Part shown: one piece after another, positions 41,461 to 49,742 of the stretch
Position numbering within the stretch: the stretch's first letter is position 1
Layout: each line of letters opens with the position of its first letter
NCBI RefSeq assembly: GCF_028622875.1
Contig: NZ_CP117709.1
Coordinates: 2,852,001 to 2,916,000, forward strand
Origin: Streptomyces sp. MMBL 11-1
Lineage (GTDB): Bacteria > Actinomycetota > Actinomycetes > Streptomycetales > Streptomycetaceae
Direction of reading: 5' to 3'
DNA length: 64,000 nucleotides
Notes under the pieces: generated by a model
Seen by the model: the letters and a program-made list of their open reading frames with translations, nothing else
Told to the model about the DNA's origin: nothing
Database searches by the model: none
Program-made: the position numbers and the translations under genes

Positions 41461-42845
41461 TCCTTGGCGAGGAACGCCAGCAGGTCCTGCCTGCTCACCA
41501 CGCCCTTGGGCTTGCCCTCGACGAGCACGATCGCCGCGTCGGAGCCGCCCGCGCCGCTGAGCACGGCCATCAGGTCCTCGACCGGTTCGCCGGAGCCGAC
41601 CTGCGGCAGCGGAGCCGACATGTGCTTCTCCAGCGGGTCGGTCAGCGAGGCGCGCTGGGTGAACAGCGCGTCCAGCAGCTGCCGTTCCACGACGGATCCG
41701 ATGACCTCGGCGGCCATCACGTCCGGGTGGCCGGCGCCCGGCTTCACGATCGGCATCTGGGAGACGCCGTACTCGCGGAGCACCTCGATGGCCTCGCCGA
41801 CCGTCTCCTCCGGGTGCATGTGGACGAGGGAGGGCATCGGGCCCTCCTTGAAGTCCAGGACAGCGCCGACGTTGGCGGAGGCGCCGGTGCTCTCCAGGAA
41901 GCCGTAGTCGGCCATCCACTCGTCGTTGAAAATCTTGCTCAGGTAGCCGCGCCCGCTGTCGGGGAGCAGCACCACGACGACGTCCTCGGGGCCGAGCCGC
42001 CTGGCGACCTCCAGGGCCCCGACGACCGCCATGCCGCAGGAGCCGCCGACGAGCAGCCCCTCCTCCTTGGCGAGCCGCCGCGTCATCTGGAAGGAGTCCT
42101 TGTCGGACACCGCGACGATCTCGTCGGTGACGGTGCGGTCGTACGCACTCGGCCAGAAGTCCTCGCCGACGCCCTCGACCAGGTACGGCCGCCCGGAGCC
42201 GCCGGAGTAGACCGAGCCCTCCGGGTCCGCGCCGATGACCTGGACCGCGCCTTCGCTGACCTCCTTGAGGTAGCGCCCGGTGCCACTGATCGTGCCGCCG
42301 GTGCCGACGCCCGTGACGAAGTGGGTGATCTTCCCCTCCGTCTGCTCCCACAGTTCGGGACCGGTGGTCTCGTAGTGCGAGCGAGGGTTGTTCGGGTTGG
42401 AGTACTGGTCGGGCTTCCAGGCGCCCGGCGTCTCGGTGACCAGCCGGTCGGAGACGTTGTAGTACGAGTCCGGGTGCTCGGGGTCAACGGCGGTGGGGCA
42501 GACGACGACCTCCGCGCCGTACGCGCGCAGCACGTTGATCTTGTCCGTGGAGACCTTGTCCGGGCAGACGAAGATGCACTTGTAGCCCTTCTGCTGGGCC
42601 ACGATGGCGAGCCCGACTCCGGTGTTGCCGCTGGTCGGCTCGACGATCGTGCCGCCGGGCTTCAGCTCGCCGCTCTGTTCGGCCGCCTCGATCATGCGCA
42701 GCGCGATGCGGTCCTTCACCGACCCGCCGGGGTTGAAGTACTCGACCTTGGCCAGGACCGTCGCCTGGATACCTGCCGTGACGTTGCGCAGCCTCACCAG
42801 CGGGGTGTTGCCGACAAGACTGATCATCGAATCGTGAAATTGCAC
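41439..42845 (-). CDS. Cystathionine beta-synthase
   Basis: A 468-residue PLP enzyme condensing serine with homocysteine to cystathionine (transsulfuration). The PLP lysine is Lys44 in FNPGGSVKDRIALR. Other motifs: PTSGNTGVGLAIVAQQKGYK (phosphate or substrate loop) and THFVTGVGTGGTISGTGRYL. Two CBS domains follow (residues about 340-465: HMHPEETVGEAIEVL, VERQLLDALF). GTG 42845 (MQFHDSMISLVG) follows CGGAG. O-acetylserine sulfhydrylase is a close relative, but the CBS domains favour this call. Confidence 0.9.
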   Translation of the reverse strand: MQFHDSMISLVGNTPLVRLRNVTAGIQATVLAKVEYFNPGGSVKDRIALRMIEAAEQSGELKPGGTIVEPTSGNTGVGLAIVAQQKGYKCIFVCPDKVSTDKINVLRAYGAEVVVCPTAVDPEHPDSYYNVSDRLVTETPGAWKPDQYSNPNNPRSHYETTGPELWEQTEGKITHFVTGVGTGGTISGTGRYLKEVSEGAVQVIGADPEGSVYSGGSGRPYLVEGVGEDFWPSAYDRTVTDEIVAVSDKDSFQMTRRLAKEEGLLVGGSCGMAVVGALEVARRLGPEDVVVVLLPDSGRGYLSKIFNDEWMADYGFLESTGASANVGAVLDFKEGPMPSLVHMHPEETVGEAIEVLREYGVSQMPIVKPGAGHPDVMAAEVIGSVVERQLLDALFTQRASLTDPLEKHMSAPLPQVGSGEPVEDLMAVLSGAGGSDAAIVLVEGKPKGVVSRQDLLAFLAKDAGTAKA

Positions 42846-42989
42846 CGTGTACTCCGGGATCTCCGAGATGGTCCGGCCCAGAGTATGCGTACGGGACGCA
42901 CTCCGCGTACGGGAAGGAGTACACCGAGCCCCCGGCGGGGCAAGTAGGTACGTGTACGGCTGTACGGCGAGGAGGAGGTGGACCGGACT

Positions 42990-44006
42990 GTGTCGAGAGC
43001 AAGGGTGGCACGGCGGATCGCGGCGGGCGCGGCCTACGGCGGTGGCAGCATCGGGTTGATCGGTGCGGCGGCCGTGGGCGTGTTCCTGGCGGAGGTCCAG
43101 CTCGCGAAGAGGCAGGTGGGCGGCGGGACGGCTCCGGTCCCGCCGAGCGCGGACGGGCGGTACGGGGTGGCGTTCGCCGGGCCGAACGACGCGATGCGGC
43201 TCGGGATGCTCGGGGACTCGACGGCCGCCGGCCAGGGGGTGCGGCGGGCCGGGCAGACCCCGGGCGCGCTGCTGGCCTCGGGGCTCGCCGCGGTGGCCGA
43301 GCGGCCGGTTGACCTGCGGAACGTGGCCCTGCCGGGGGCCCGGTCGGACGATCTGGAGCGGCAGGTGTCGCTGCTGCTGGCGGACCCCGCCCGCGTACCG
43401 GACGTCTGCGTGATCATGATCGGGGCGAACGACGTCACGCACCGGATGCCCGCGACCCAGTCGGTGCGCTGTCTGACGACGGCGGTGCGCAGGCTGCGGA
43501 CGGCGGGGGCGGAGGTGGTCGTCGGCACCTGCCCGGACCTGGGCACGATCGAGCCGGTCTACCAGCCGTTGCGCTGGCTGGCCCGGCGGGTGAGCCGGCA
43601 GCTGGCGGCCGCGCAGACGATCGGCGCGGTGGAGCAGGGCGGGCGCACGGTGTCGCTGGGCGACCTGCTGGGCCCCGAGTTCGCGGCGAACCCGCGCGAG
43701 CTGTTCGGCCCGGACAACTACCACCCTTCCGCCGAGGGCTATGCCACGGCCGCCATGGCGGTGCTGCCCACCCTGTGCGCGGTGCTGGGCCTGTGGCCGG
43801 AGACCGACCGGCTGGACGGCGCGCGACGCGAGGACATCCTCCCGGTGGCGAAGGCCGCCTCCCAGGCGGCCCGGGAGGCCGGTACGGAGGTCACGGGGGC
43901 GCGTGCTCCCTGGGCCCTCCTCAAGCACCGTCGGCGGCGGCGCCTGCCCGCCGCCACGGAACCCACCCCGCATCCGCACCCGGACACCGCTCACGGGCAC
44001 GCGTGA
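42990..44006 (+). CDS. SGNH/GDSL hydrolase
   Basis: A 338-residue membrane-anchored esterase or lipase-like protein. An N-terminal hydrophobic segment (RIAAGAAYGGGSIGLIGAAA, then VGVFLA) acts as anchor or signal. The SGNH blocks are I (MLGDSTAAGQG), III (VIMIGANDVTHR) and V (FGPDNYHPSAEGY). A 40-residue basic tail follows. GTG 42990 is chosen, with AGGAGG upstream; GTG 42978 overlaps the ribosome binding site. The substrate is unknown, possibly surface acyl or acetyl esters. Confidence 0.86.
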   Translation: MSRARVARRIAAGAAYGGGSIGLIGAAAVGVFLAEVQLAKRQVGGGTAPVPPSADGRYGVAFAGPNDAMRLGMLGDSTAAGQGVRRAGQTPGALLASGLAAVAERPVDLRNVALPGARSDDLERQVSLLLADPARVPDVCVIMIGANDVTHRMPATQSVRCLTTAVRRLRTAGAEVVVGTCPDLGTIEPVYQPLRWLARRVSRQLAAAQTIGAVEQGGRTVSLGDLLGPEFAANPRELFGPDNYHPSAEGYATAAMAVLPTLCAVLGLWPETDRLDGARREDILPVAKAASQAAREAGTEVTGARAPWALLKHRRRRRLPAATEPTPHPHPDTAHGHA

Positions 44007-44211
44007 GGCGCCGCCACTCGGCGTACGTTCAGGAGGACGCCGACAGCGCGCCCGGCAGGACACCGGCCGGACACCGGCAGGACTCCTGAGCAAGCGCTTA
44101 GAAAAGAGTCCCGCATCACACGGCCTGCCGGGTGACCCCGGCGATACGTCCGGGTAACTTCCAGAGGAGTCCGCCCGTCCACACAGCCTTCCAGCCCCTT
44201 GGAGCCGCGTG

Positions 44212-45432
44212 ATGCCCGAAGCCGTGATCGTCTCTGCCACCCGTTCACCGATCGGCCGCGCCTTCAAGGGGTCCCTGAAGGACCTGCGCGCGGACGACCT
44301 GACCGCCACGATCATCCAGACCGCGCTGGCCAAGGTCCCCGAGCTGGACCCGAAGGACATCGACGACCTGATGCTGGGCTGCGGCCTGCCCGGCGGCGAG
44401 CAGGGCAACAACCTCGGCCGCATCATCGCCGTACAGATGGGCATGGACCACCTTCCCGGCTGCACGGTCACCCGCTACTGCTCCTCCTCTCTGCAGACCA
44501 GCCGGATGGCGCTGCACGCGATCAAGGCGGGCGAGGGCGACGTCTTCATCTCGGCCGGTGTCGAGATGGTGTCCCGCTTCACCAAGGGCAACTCCGACAG
44601 CCTGCCGGACACGCACAACCCGCTGTTCGCCGAGGCCGAGGCCCGCACCGCCGCCCGCGCCGAGGAGTCCGGCGCGAACTGGCACGACCCGCGCGAGGAC
44701 GGCCTCGTGCCGGACGCGTACATCTCGATGGGACAGACCGCGGAGAACCTGGCCCGGTCCAAGGGCGTCACCCGCCAGGAGATGGACGAGTTCGGCGTAC
44801 GGTCGCAGAACCTCGCCGAGGAAGCCCTGAAGAACGGCTTCTGGGAGCGGGAGATCACCCCGGTCACCACCCCCGACGGCACCGTGGTCGCCAAGGACGA
44901 CGGCCCGCGCGCGGGCGTCACCATGGAGGGTGTGCAGGGCCTGAAGCCGGTCTTCCGCCCCGACGGCCTGGTCACGGCGGGCAACTGCTGCCCGCTCAAC
45001 GACGGCGCCGCGGCGCTGGTGATCATGTCCGACACCAAGGCGCGCGAGCTGGGCCTGACCCCGCTGGCCCGGATCGTCTCCACCGGCGTGTCCGGCCTCT
45101 CGCCCGAGATCATGGGGTACGGCCCGGTCGAGGCCAGCAAGCAGGCGCTGAAGCGGGCGGGCCTGACCATCGACGACATCGACCTCGCCGAGATCAACGA
45201 GGCGTTCGCCGCCCAGGTCATCCCCTCCTACCGGGACCTCGGCCTGCCGCTGGACAAGGTCAACGTCAACGGCGGCGCGATCGCCGTCGGCCACCCCTTC
45301 GGCATGACCGGCGCCCGCATCACCGGCACGCTGATCAACAGCCTCCAGTTCCACGACAAGCAGTGGGGCCTGGAGACGATGTGCGTGGGCGGCGGCCAGG
45401 GCATGGCGATGGTGATCGAGCGGCTGAGCTGA
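44212..45432 (+). CDS. Acetyl-CoA acetyltransferase (thiolase)
   Basis: A 406-residue thiolase. The nucleophile is Cys90 in [14 protein letters not shown], the second-site histidine lies in [18 protein letters not shown], and the proton-transfer cysteine in [12 protein letters not shown]. It works in fatty-acid breakdown (3-ketothiolase) or condensation. GGAG lies 7 nt before ATG 44212; GTG 44209 is directly before it. Followed by a terminator. Confidence 0.92.
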   Translation: MPEAVIVSATRSPIGRAFKGSLKDLRADDLTATIIQTALAKVPELDPKDIDDLMLGCGLPGGEQGNNLGRIIAVQMGMDHLPGCTVTRYCSSSLQTSRMALHAIKAGEGDVFISAGVEMVSRFTKGNSDSLPDTHNPLFAEAEARTAARAEESGANWHDPREDGLVPDAYISMGQTAENLARSKGVTRQEMDEFGVRSQNLAEEALKNGFWEREITPVTTPDGTVVAKDDGPRAGVTMEGVQGLKPVFRPDGLVTAGNCCPLNDGAAALVIMSDTKARELGLTPLARIVSTGVSGLSPEIMGYGPVEASKQALKRAGLTIDDIDLAEINEAFAAQVIPSYRDLGLPLDKVNVNGGAIAVGHPFGMTGARITGTLINSLQFHDKQWGLETMCVGGGQGMAMVIERLS

Positions 45433-45493
45433 GGCCCCGGGCCTCCCGCGTGGCGGGGGTTTCGAACCCCGCCGAGCCCCGACCGTGACCGAA

Positions 45494-45528
45494 TCTCCCC
45501 CAGGATGTGATGTGCGTCCCGGGGGAGA
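45494..45528. terminator. Terminator of the thiolase gene
   Basis: TCTCCCCC (45494-45501) pairs with GGGGGAGA (45521-45528), with further pairing inside the loop, followed by CGTTTTCG. Confidence 0.8.
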
Positions 45529-45672
45529 GTCGTTTTCGCAGGTCACCGCCGATATGGGGCTAAACGTCGGACCGAAAGACCTGTCCATTTCGTGACGTAA
45601 TGCACTGACAGCACGTACCGGTACAGGCCAAGCTGATGTAGGAAGTCGGGGGTATCGATAGAAACCGGGAGT

Positions 45673-46554
45673 ATGTCAGTGAGCGCCATGTCGTTTGCCC
45701 TGTTGCTGACCACCGCCGCTGCCACGGCCGTCGGCGCCGCCGCACTGCACGCCGCTCACGGGCTGCGCAAGCAGGTCGCGGCGCTGCGCACGGAGCTGGC
45801 CGCCGGCCACGCTCTCCACGCTTCCGTGCCACCACAGAGCCGCAGTACGGCCACTCCCGCCGAGGAGATACGCGCGGCGGTCGCCGATGCGCTCGCCGAG
45901 GAGCGCGAGCGCGAGCTGGCCGAGGCGCGCGCCTTCTGGGCCGCCCAGGAAGCCCGTGACGCCGCCGACGCCCCGTCCTTGCTGGGCGGCCTGTCCGGCC
46001 TCGGCGACGACGCCCCGTACTACCTGCCCCGGCAGGCCGACTTCGCCGGTCTGGAGTCGATGGACCTCGAAGCGGCCGAGGCGATGGAGGAGCTCGCGGA
46101 GCTGAGCGAGCGGACCCTCGCGGAGCACGAGATCGGCGAGCTGACCGACCTTCCGGAGATCACCGAGTTCCCCGAGGACTCCCCCGAGCTGGCCGCCGCC
46201 CGCCGCCGCCACCCCTCGCACCCGGACTTCACCCCCGTACAGGCGCCGGTGGTCACCGACCACGAGCGCACCGTGAACCGGCTCGACGAGCTGGCCGGTA
46301 CCGCGACCGAGCTGACCGACGTGCGGCCCGGCCCGCTGGGCACGCTCGACGTGTACGTCTTCGCCGACGGCACCACGCTCTGCATGACCCCCGGTCACCG
46401 CGAGACCGCGGAGCGCCTCGCCGACGCCCTGCGTGCGGGCCGGCAGCCGGTGCTGCTGGGCGGCTCGGGCGTCTCGGGCGCCTACGCGCTGACCTTCTCC
46501 TGCGGCGAGGACAACGTGTACATCCTCGCCGACCGCGTCATCGCCTCGTTCTGA
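45673..46554 (+). CDS. Membrane-anchored protein of unknown function
   Basis: 293 residues. An N-terminal hydrophobic segment (MSFALLLTTAAATAVGAAAL) is followed by a long acidic, Glu/Ala-rich helical region (EERERELAEARAFWAAQEAR; LEAAEAMEELAELSERTLAE). A C-terminal folded domain (GPLGTLDVYVFADGTTLCMT and AYALTFSCGEDNVYILADRV) completes it. No family recognised; conserved-looking in context. Start ATG 45673 after CGGGAG. It may be a signal-anchored envelope protein. Confidence 0.68.
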   Translation: MSVSAMSFALLLTTAAATAVGAAALHAAHGLRKQVAALRTELAAGHALHASVPPQSRSTATPAEEIRAAVADALAEERERELAEARAFWAAQEARDAADAPSLLGGLSGLGDDAPYYLPRQADFAGLESMDLEAAEAMEELAELSERTLAEHEIGELTDLPEITEFPEDSPELAAARRRHPSHPDFTPVQAPVVTDHERTVNRLDELAGTATELTDVRPGPLGTLDVYVFADGTTLCMTPGHRETAERLADALRAGRQPVLLGGSGVSGAYALTFSCGEDNVYILADRVIASF

Positions 46555-46587
46555 CCGGGGTCCGCTCCGTACCACCCCGGTCCGCCG

Positions 46588-46618
46588 GGCGCGGGCCGCT
46601 CACGCGAAGGCCCGCGCC
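46588..46618. terminator. Terminator overlapping a gene's stop codon
   Basis: GGCGCGGGCC (46588-46597) pairs with GGCCCGCGCC (46609-46618). The stop codon of the minus-strand gene (46600-46602) is in the loop. Confidence 0.7.
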
Positions 46619-46917
46619 GCCGCTTCCCCGACATACCGCACGGCCTCGTCCAGCTCCTGGGACGGGGCCGTTTCCAGTGCCACGGCCAGGTCCCGCCCGG
46701 CGACGGCGAGTTGGTCGCCCACGGCGAACATCCCGGCGTCCGGCATCTCCCGCGGCTCGGCGTCCGGGTTCTCCAGGCGCTGGGCCCGGGCGCCGAGTTC
46801 ACGGGCCGCGGCCAGCGCCTCGGCGGCCGCACCGCGCTGGAGGCGGCTCTGCGGGGCCGCGCGCAGCCGGTCGGCGAAACGGTCCACGGCCAGGATGAGG
46901 GGCGTCGTATCGAGCAC
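46600..46917 (-). CDS. Small helical protein of unknown function
   Basis: 105 residues, almost all alpha-helical by composition (LAVDRFADRLRAAPQSRLQR, AAAEALAAARELGARAQRLE, ELDEAVRYVGEAAARAFA). No membrane segment or known domain. GTG start 46917 with AAGG upstream. It could be a small regulator or a structural partner of the convergent membrane protein at 45673. Confidence 0.6.
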   Translation of the reverse strand: MLDTTPLILAVDRFADRLRAAPQSRLQRGAAAEALAAARELGARAQRLENPDAEPREMPDAGMFAVGDQLAVAGRDLAVALETAPSQELDEAVRYVGEAAARAFA

Positions 46918-46975
46918 CCGGCCGACCTTACGCGGCCCTCCCGCACGGCTGCCAACGCCCCGGGGCACGGAACGC

Positions 46976-47012
46976 GGAACGGCCCGCAGGCGCGATGCCT
47001 GCGGGCCGTTCC
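46976..47012. terminator. Terminator of the Bax-inhibitor gene
   Basis: A perfect 16-bp stem (46976-46991 with 46997-47012, GGAACGGCCCGCAGGC) and a 5-nt loop. Confidence 0.87.
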
Positions 47013-47055
47013 GGTCTCGCACGTACTGCGGGTGCCGCGTGTGCTCCGCGGTCGG

Positions 47056-47940
47056 TCAGTCGTCGCCGCTGAGAATCGCGACCAGGCGCAGCATCTCGAT
47101 GTAGATCCACACCAGGGTCACGGTGAGGCCGAAGGCCGCCAGCCAGGACTCCTCGCGCGGGGCGCCGTACGCGATGCCGTCCTCGACCTGCTTGAAGTTC
47201 AGGGCGAGGATGCACGCGCCGATGACGATGGCCACGATGCCGAAGACGACGCCGAGCGCGCCGCTGCGGAAGCCGAGGCCGTCACCGCCGCCGAACACGG
47301 CGAACAGGAGGTTGACCATCATCAGCAGCATGAAGCCGATGGCCGCCGCCATCACGAAGCCGTAGAAGCGGCGCGTGACCCGGATCAGTCCGGTGCGGTA
47401 GGCGATCAGCACACCGGCGAAGACCGCCATGGTGCCGATCACCGCCTGCATCGCGGCGCCGGGAGCCCAGTAGACGCTGACGATGTTGCTGATGACGCCG
47501 AGGAAGACACCCTCGAACGCCGCGTACGTCAGGATCAGCGGCGGCGAGGGCCGGCGCTTGAACGAGTTCACCAGCGACAGCACGAAGCCGATGATCGCGG
47601 CGCCGATGGCGACGCCGATCGCCGTGCCGACGTTCTCCTTGTCGACCGGCAGCGTCCACCAGGCGGCGGTCGCGGCGACGATCACGGTGCCGAGCGTCAT
47701 CGCCGTACGCGTCACCACGTCGTCGATGGTCATCACGTCGGGACGGGCGGGTGCCTGCGGGGCGCCCTGGATGTCCGTCTGCGCGTAGGGGTTGGTGGCG
47801 TACGGGTTGGCGGCGGTGCCCTGCGCGTACGGGTTGGCACCCGTTGCGGGGGCCCCGGCCTGCGGCGTCGCGTTGAAGCCCGCGTGGCCGTTGTCGCGGC
47901 TGAACCCCCGTCGCGAGAAGACCGGGTTGCTGCTCCTCAT
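47056..47940 (-). CDS. Bax inhibitor-1/YccA family membrane protein
   Basis: 294 residues. A hydrophilic N-terminal region with repeated NPYAQ/NPYAT motifs (ANPYAQGTAANPYATNPYAQ) is followed by seven membrane helices. The BI-1 core reads YAAFEGVFLGVISNIVSVYW, GFVMAAAIGFMLLMMVNLLF and IYIEMLRLVAILSGDD. Family members are Ca2+-leak or membrane-stress proteins. Start ATG 47940 with GGAGGAG upstream. Confidence 0.9.
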   Translation of the reverse strand: MRSSNPVFSRRGFSRDNGHAGFNATPQAGAPATGANPYAQGTAANPYATNPYAQTDIQGAPQAPARPDVMTIDDVVTRTAMTLGTVIVAATAAWWTLPVDKENVGTAIGVAIGAAIIGFVLSLVNSFKRRPSPPLILTYAAFEGVFLGVISNIVSVYWAPGAAMQAVIGTMAVFAGVLIAYRTGLIRVTRRFYGFVMAAAIGFMLLMMVNLLFAVFGGGDGLGFRSGALGVVFGIVAIVIGACILALNFKQVEDGIAYGAPREESWLAAFGLTVTLVWIYIEMLRLVAILSGDD

Positions 47941-48171
47941 CTCACTCCTCCATGGCCACACTGCGTGGCCTTGCCACAAGGGTAATGGGTAGGCAAAAGA
48001 ATCACCCTAGTGCCAGGGGAGGATCTTTGCGGCGGCCTGCGGCGGGGCCCTCCGGGAGCCCGGGAGGACGGTCGTACGAGGCCGGGATCACGGGACACGC
48101 GGGTGGCCGGGCTCACAGAACCGGACGCCGGTCACGGTCTGGGCCGTCCGGGTCACGCACGGTGCGGCGCA

Positions 48172-48257
48172 TGGTGCCCGGAGCCGGACTCGAACCGGCA
48201 CGCCCCCGAGGGGCAGCGAGGTTTAAGCTCGCCGTGTCTACGTTCCACCATCCGGGC
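48172..48257 (-). tRNA. bldA: tRNA-Leu (anticodon UAA), bldA
   Basis: On the minus strand a complete class II tRNA is readable: acceptor stem GCCCGGA / TCCGGGC, D-arm, and anticodon arm GCGAG-CTTAAAC-CTCGC with anticodon TAA. A long variable arm (TGCCCCTCGGGGGCG), a T-arm GCCGG-TTCGAGT-CCGGC, discriminator A and an encoded CCA (48172-48174) complete it. It reads UUA, the rarest leucine codon in Streptomyces, so it is the bldA tRNA that controls development and antibiotic genes through TTA codons. Confidence 0.95.
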
Positions 48258-48339
48258 GTGCCGCGCGGCTCCGCGTCTGGCTACCGACCCTATCCGGGGA
48301 CGTCCCTCGATCAGCGGAACAGTGGCGCGATGTTGTCTT

Positions 48340-48368
48340 ATTTTATTGACCGCTTGAGGGACCGTCAG
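48340..48368 (-). promoter_or_regulatory. Promoter of bldA
   Basis: On the minus strand CTGACG (48368-48363), 17-bp spacer, TAAAAT (48345-48340). This is a close match to the housekeeping sigma (HrdB) consensus and is A/T-rich compared with its surroundings. The predicted start is 75-80 nt upstream of the mature tRNA. Confidence 0.8.
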
Positions 48369-48847
48369 GACAGCTGGCCGGGCTGACCGCACGCCTGCGG
48401 CCGATCATGAGCGGTCCGCGCACCGCGCGGGAATGACGGAAAGTCGCCGCACTCGTACGGCCCAACGCGCCAGCTCCGCGCCAGGCTTCGCCAGGGCCTC
48501 CGCCACCCTCGGGTCCGGCACCGCTCCCCCACCGCTCGCGCCCCGGGTCCGGCACAGCTCCGGGAGGCCCGGCCCGCCGCCGGGGCCGCTCCCCGCTCGC
48601 GGCCCCGCGCACTCACCGTGGGTGACCACGGAGCGGTCGCCACGACTCCGGTCAGGGTCGGTGTCATACCCGAGGAGGATGGATCCACGCCCTCGATGCG
48701 ACTCAAGACGGCCACGGGAACGGGCATCGGGAGGGACGACCGGGGCCGATCGGGACGTGACGATGGAGTAAGTCCCCGAGGCATGGCGTCAGCGCCCGCC
48801 TCAGCACGGCCCATGCCGTCCGCATCACCCGAACCAGGAGCGTCCCT
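48369..48847. other. 480-bp gap between bldA promoter and ABC transporter
   Basis: No supported gene. Possible frames on both strands lack ribosome binding sites and family features. The 3' part (48650-48840) is presumably the promoter and leader for the ABC genes; I see no clear -10/-35 pair. Confidence 0.4.
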
Positions 48848-49618
48848 GTGACCACCACCCCCACCGTTCACCGCGCCACCGCGGTGGCTGCCCGCGCCAC
48901 GGAGCTGTCGAAGGTCTACGGCGAGGGCGAGACGCAGGTCGTCGCCCTGGACCGGGTGACCGTGGACTTCCCGCAGGGCGAGTTCACCGCGATCATGGGC
49001 CCCTCGGGCTCCGGCAAGTCGACGCTGATGCACTGCGTCGCCGGCCTCGACAGTTTCAGCAGCGGTTCGGTGCGCATCGGCGAGACCGAGCTCTCCACCC
49101 TGAAGGACAAGCAGCTCACGCAGTTGCGCCGGGACAAGATCGGCTTCATCTTCCAGGCGTTCAACCTGCTGCCGACGCTCACCGCGCTGGAGAACATCAC
49201 CCTGCCGATGGACATCGCGGGCCGGAAGCCGGACGCCGCGTGGCTCCAGAAGGTGATCGACATGGTCGGGCTCTCGGAGCGGCTGAAGCACCGCCCGACC
49301 GAGCTCTCCGGCGGTCAGCAGCAGCGTGTCGCCGTGGCCCGCGCCCTGGCCTCGCAGCCCGAGATCATCTTCGGTGACGAGCCGACCGGAAACCTGGACT
49401 CCCGCTCCGGCGCCGAGGTCCTCGGCTTCCTGCGCAACTCGGTGCGCGAGCTGGGCCAGACCGTGGTGATGGTGACGCACGACCCGGTCGCCGCCTCCTA
49501 CGCGGACCGGGTCATCTTCCTCGCGGACGGCGCGGTCGTCGACCAGATGATGCACCCGACCGCCGACGGGGTCCTCGACCGGATGAAGGCGTTCGACGCG
49601 AAGGGCCGCACGAGCTGA
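48848..49618 (+). CDS. ABC transporter ATPase (MacB/LolD type)
   Basis: 256 residues. Walker A GPSGSGKST (51-59), Q-loop FIFQAFNLLPTLTALEN, signature LSGGQQQRVAVARAL, Walker B IIFGDEPTGNLD and H-loop VMVTHD. It powers the FtsX-type permease encoded directly downstream. These pairs export peptides or lipids, or resist antibiotics. GTG 48848 start with AGGAG upstream. Confidence 0.93.
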   Translation: MTTTPTVHRATAVAARATELSKVYGEGETQVVALDRVTVDFPQGEFTAIMGPSGSGKSTLMHCVAGLDSFSSGSVRIGETELSTLKDKQLTQLRRDKIGFIFQAFNLLPTLTALENITLPMDIAGRKPDAAWLQKVIDMVGLSERLKHRPTELSGGQQQRVAVARALASQPEIIFGDEPTGNLDSRSGAEVLGFLRNSVRELGQTVVMVTHDPVAASYADRVIFLADGAVVDQMMHPTADGVLDRMKAFDAKGRTS

Positions 49619-49742
49619 CGCCGTCGGCGGCCGGCCGACACGGCCGCCGCACCGGCTGACGCGGGTGCCCGCCGCACCACCCCGGCCGCCGCCCCCGCGC
49701 GTCCCCGCCCCCCTTCCGGAACCCATCCCAGGACACACAGAC

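Noticed and set aside
48405..48771. Frames on both strands between bldA and the ABC genes
   Set aside because: They overlap each other, have Pro/Arg/Gly-rich text, no ribosome binding sites and no family features.
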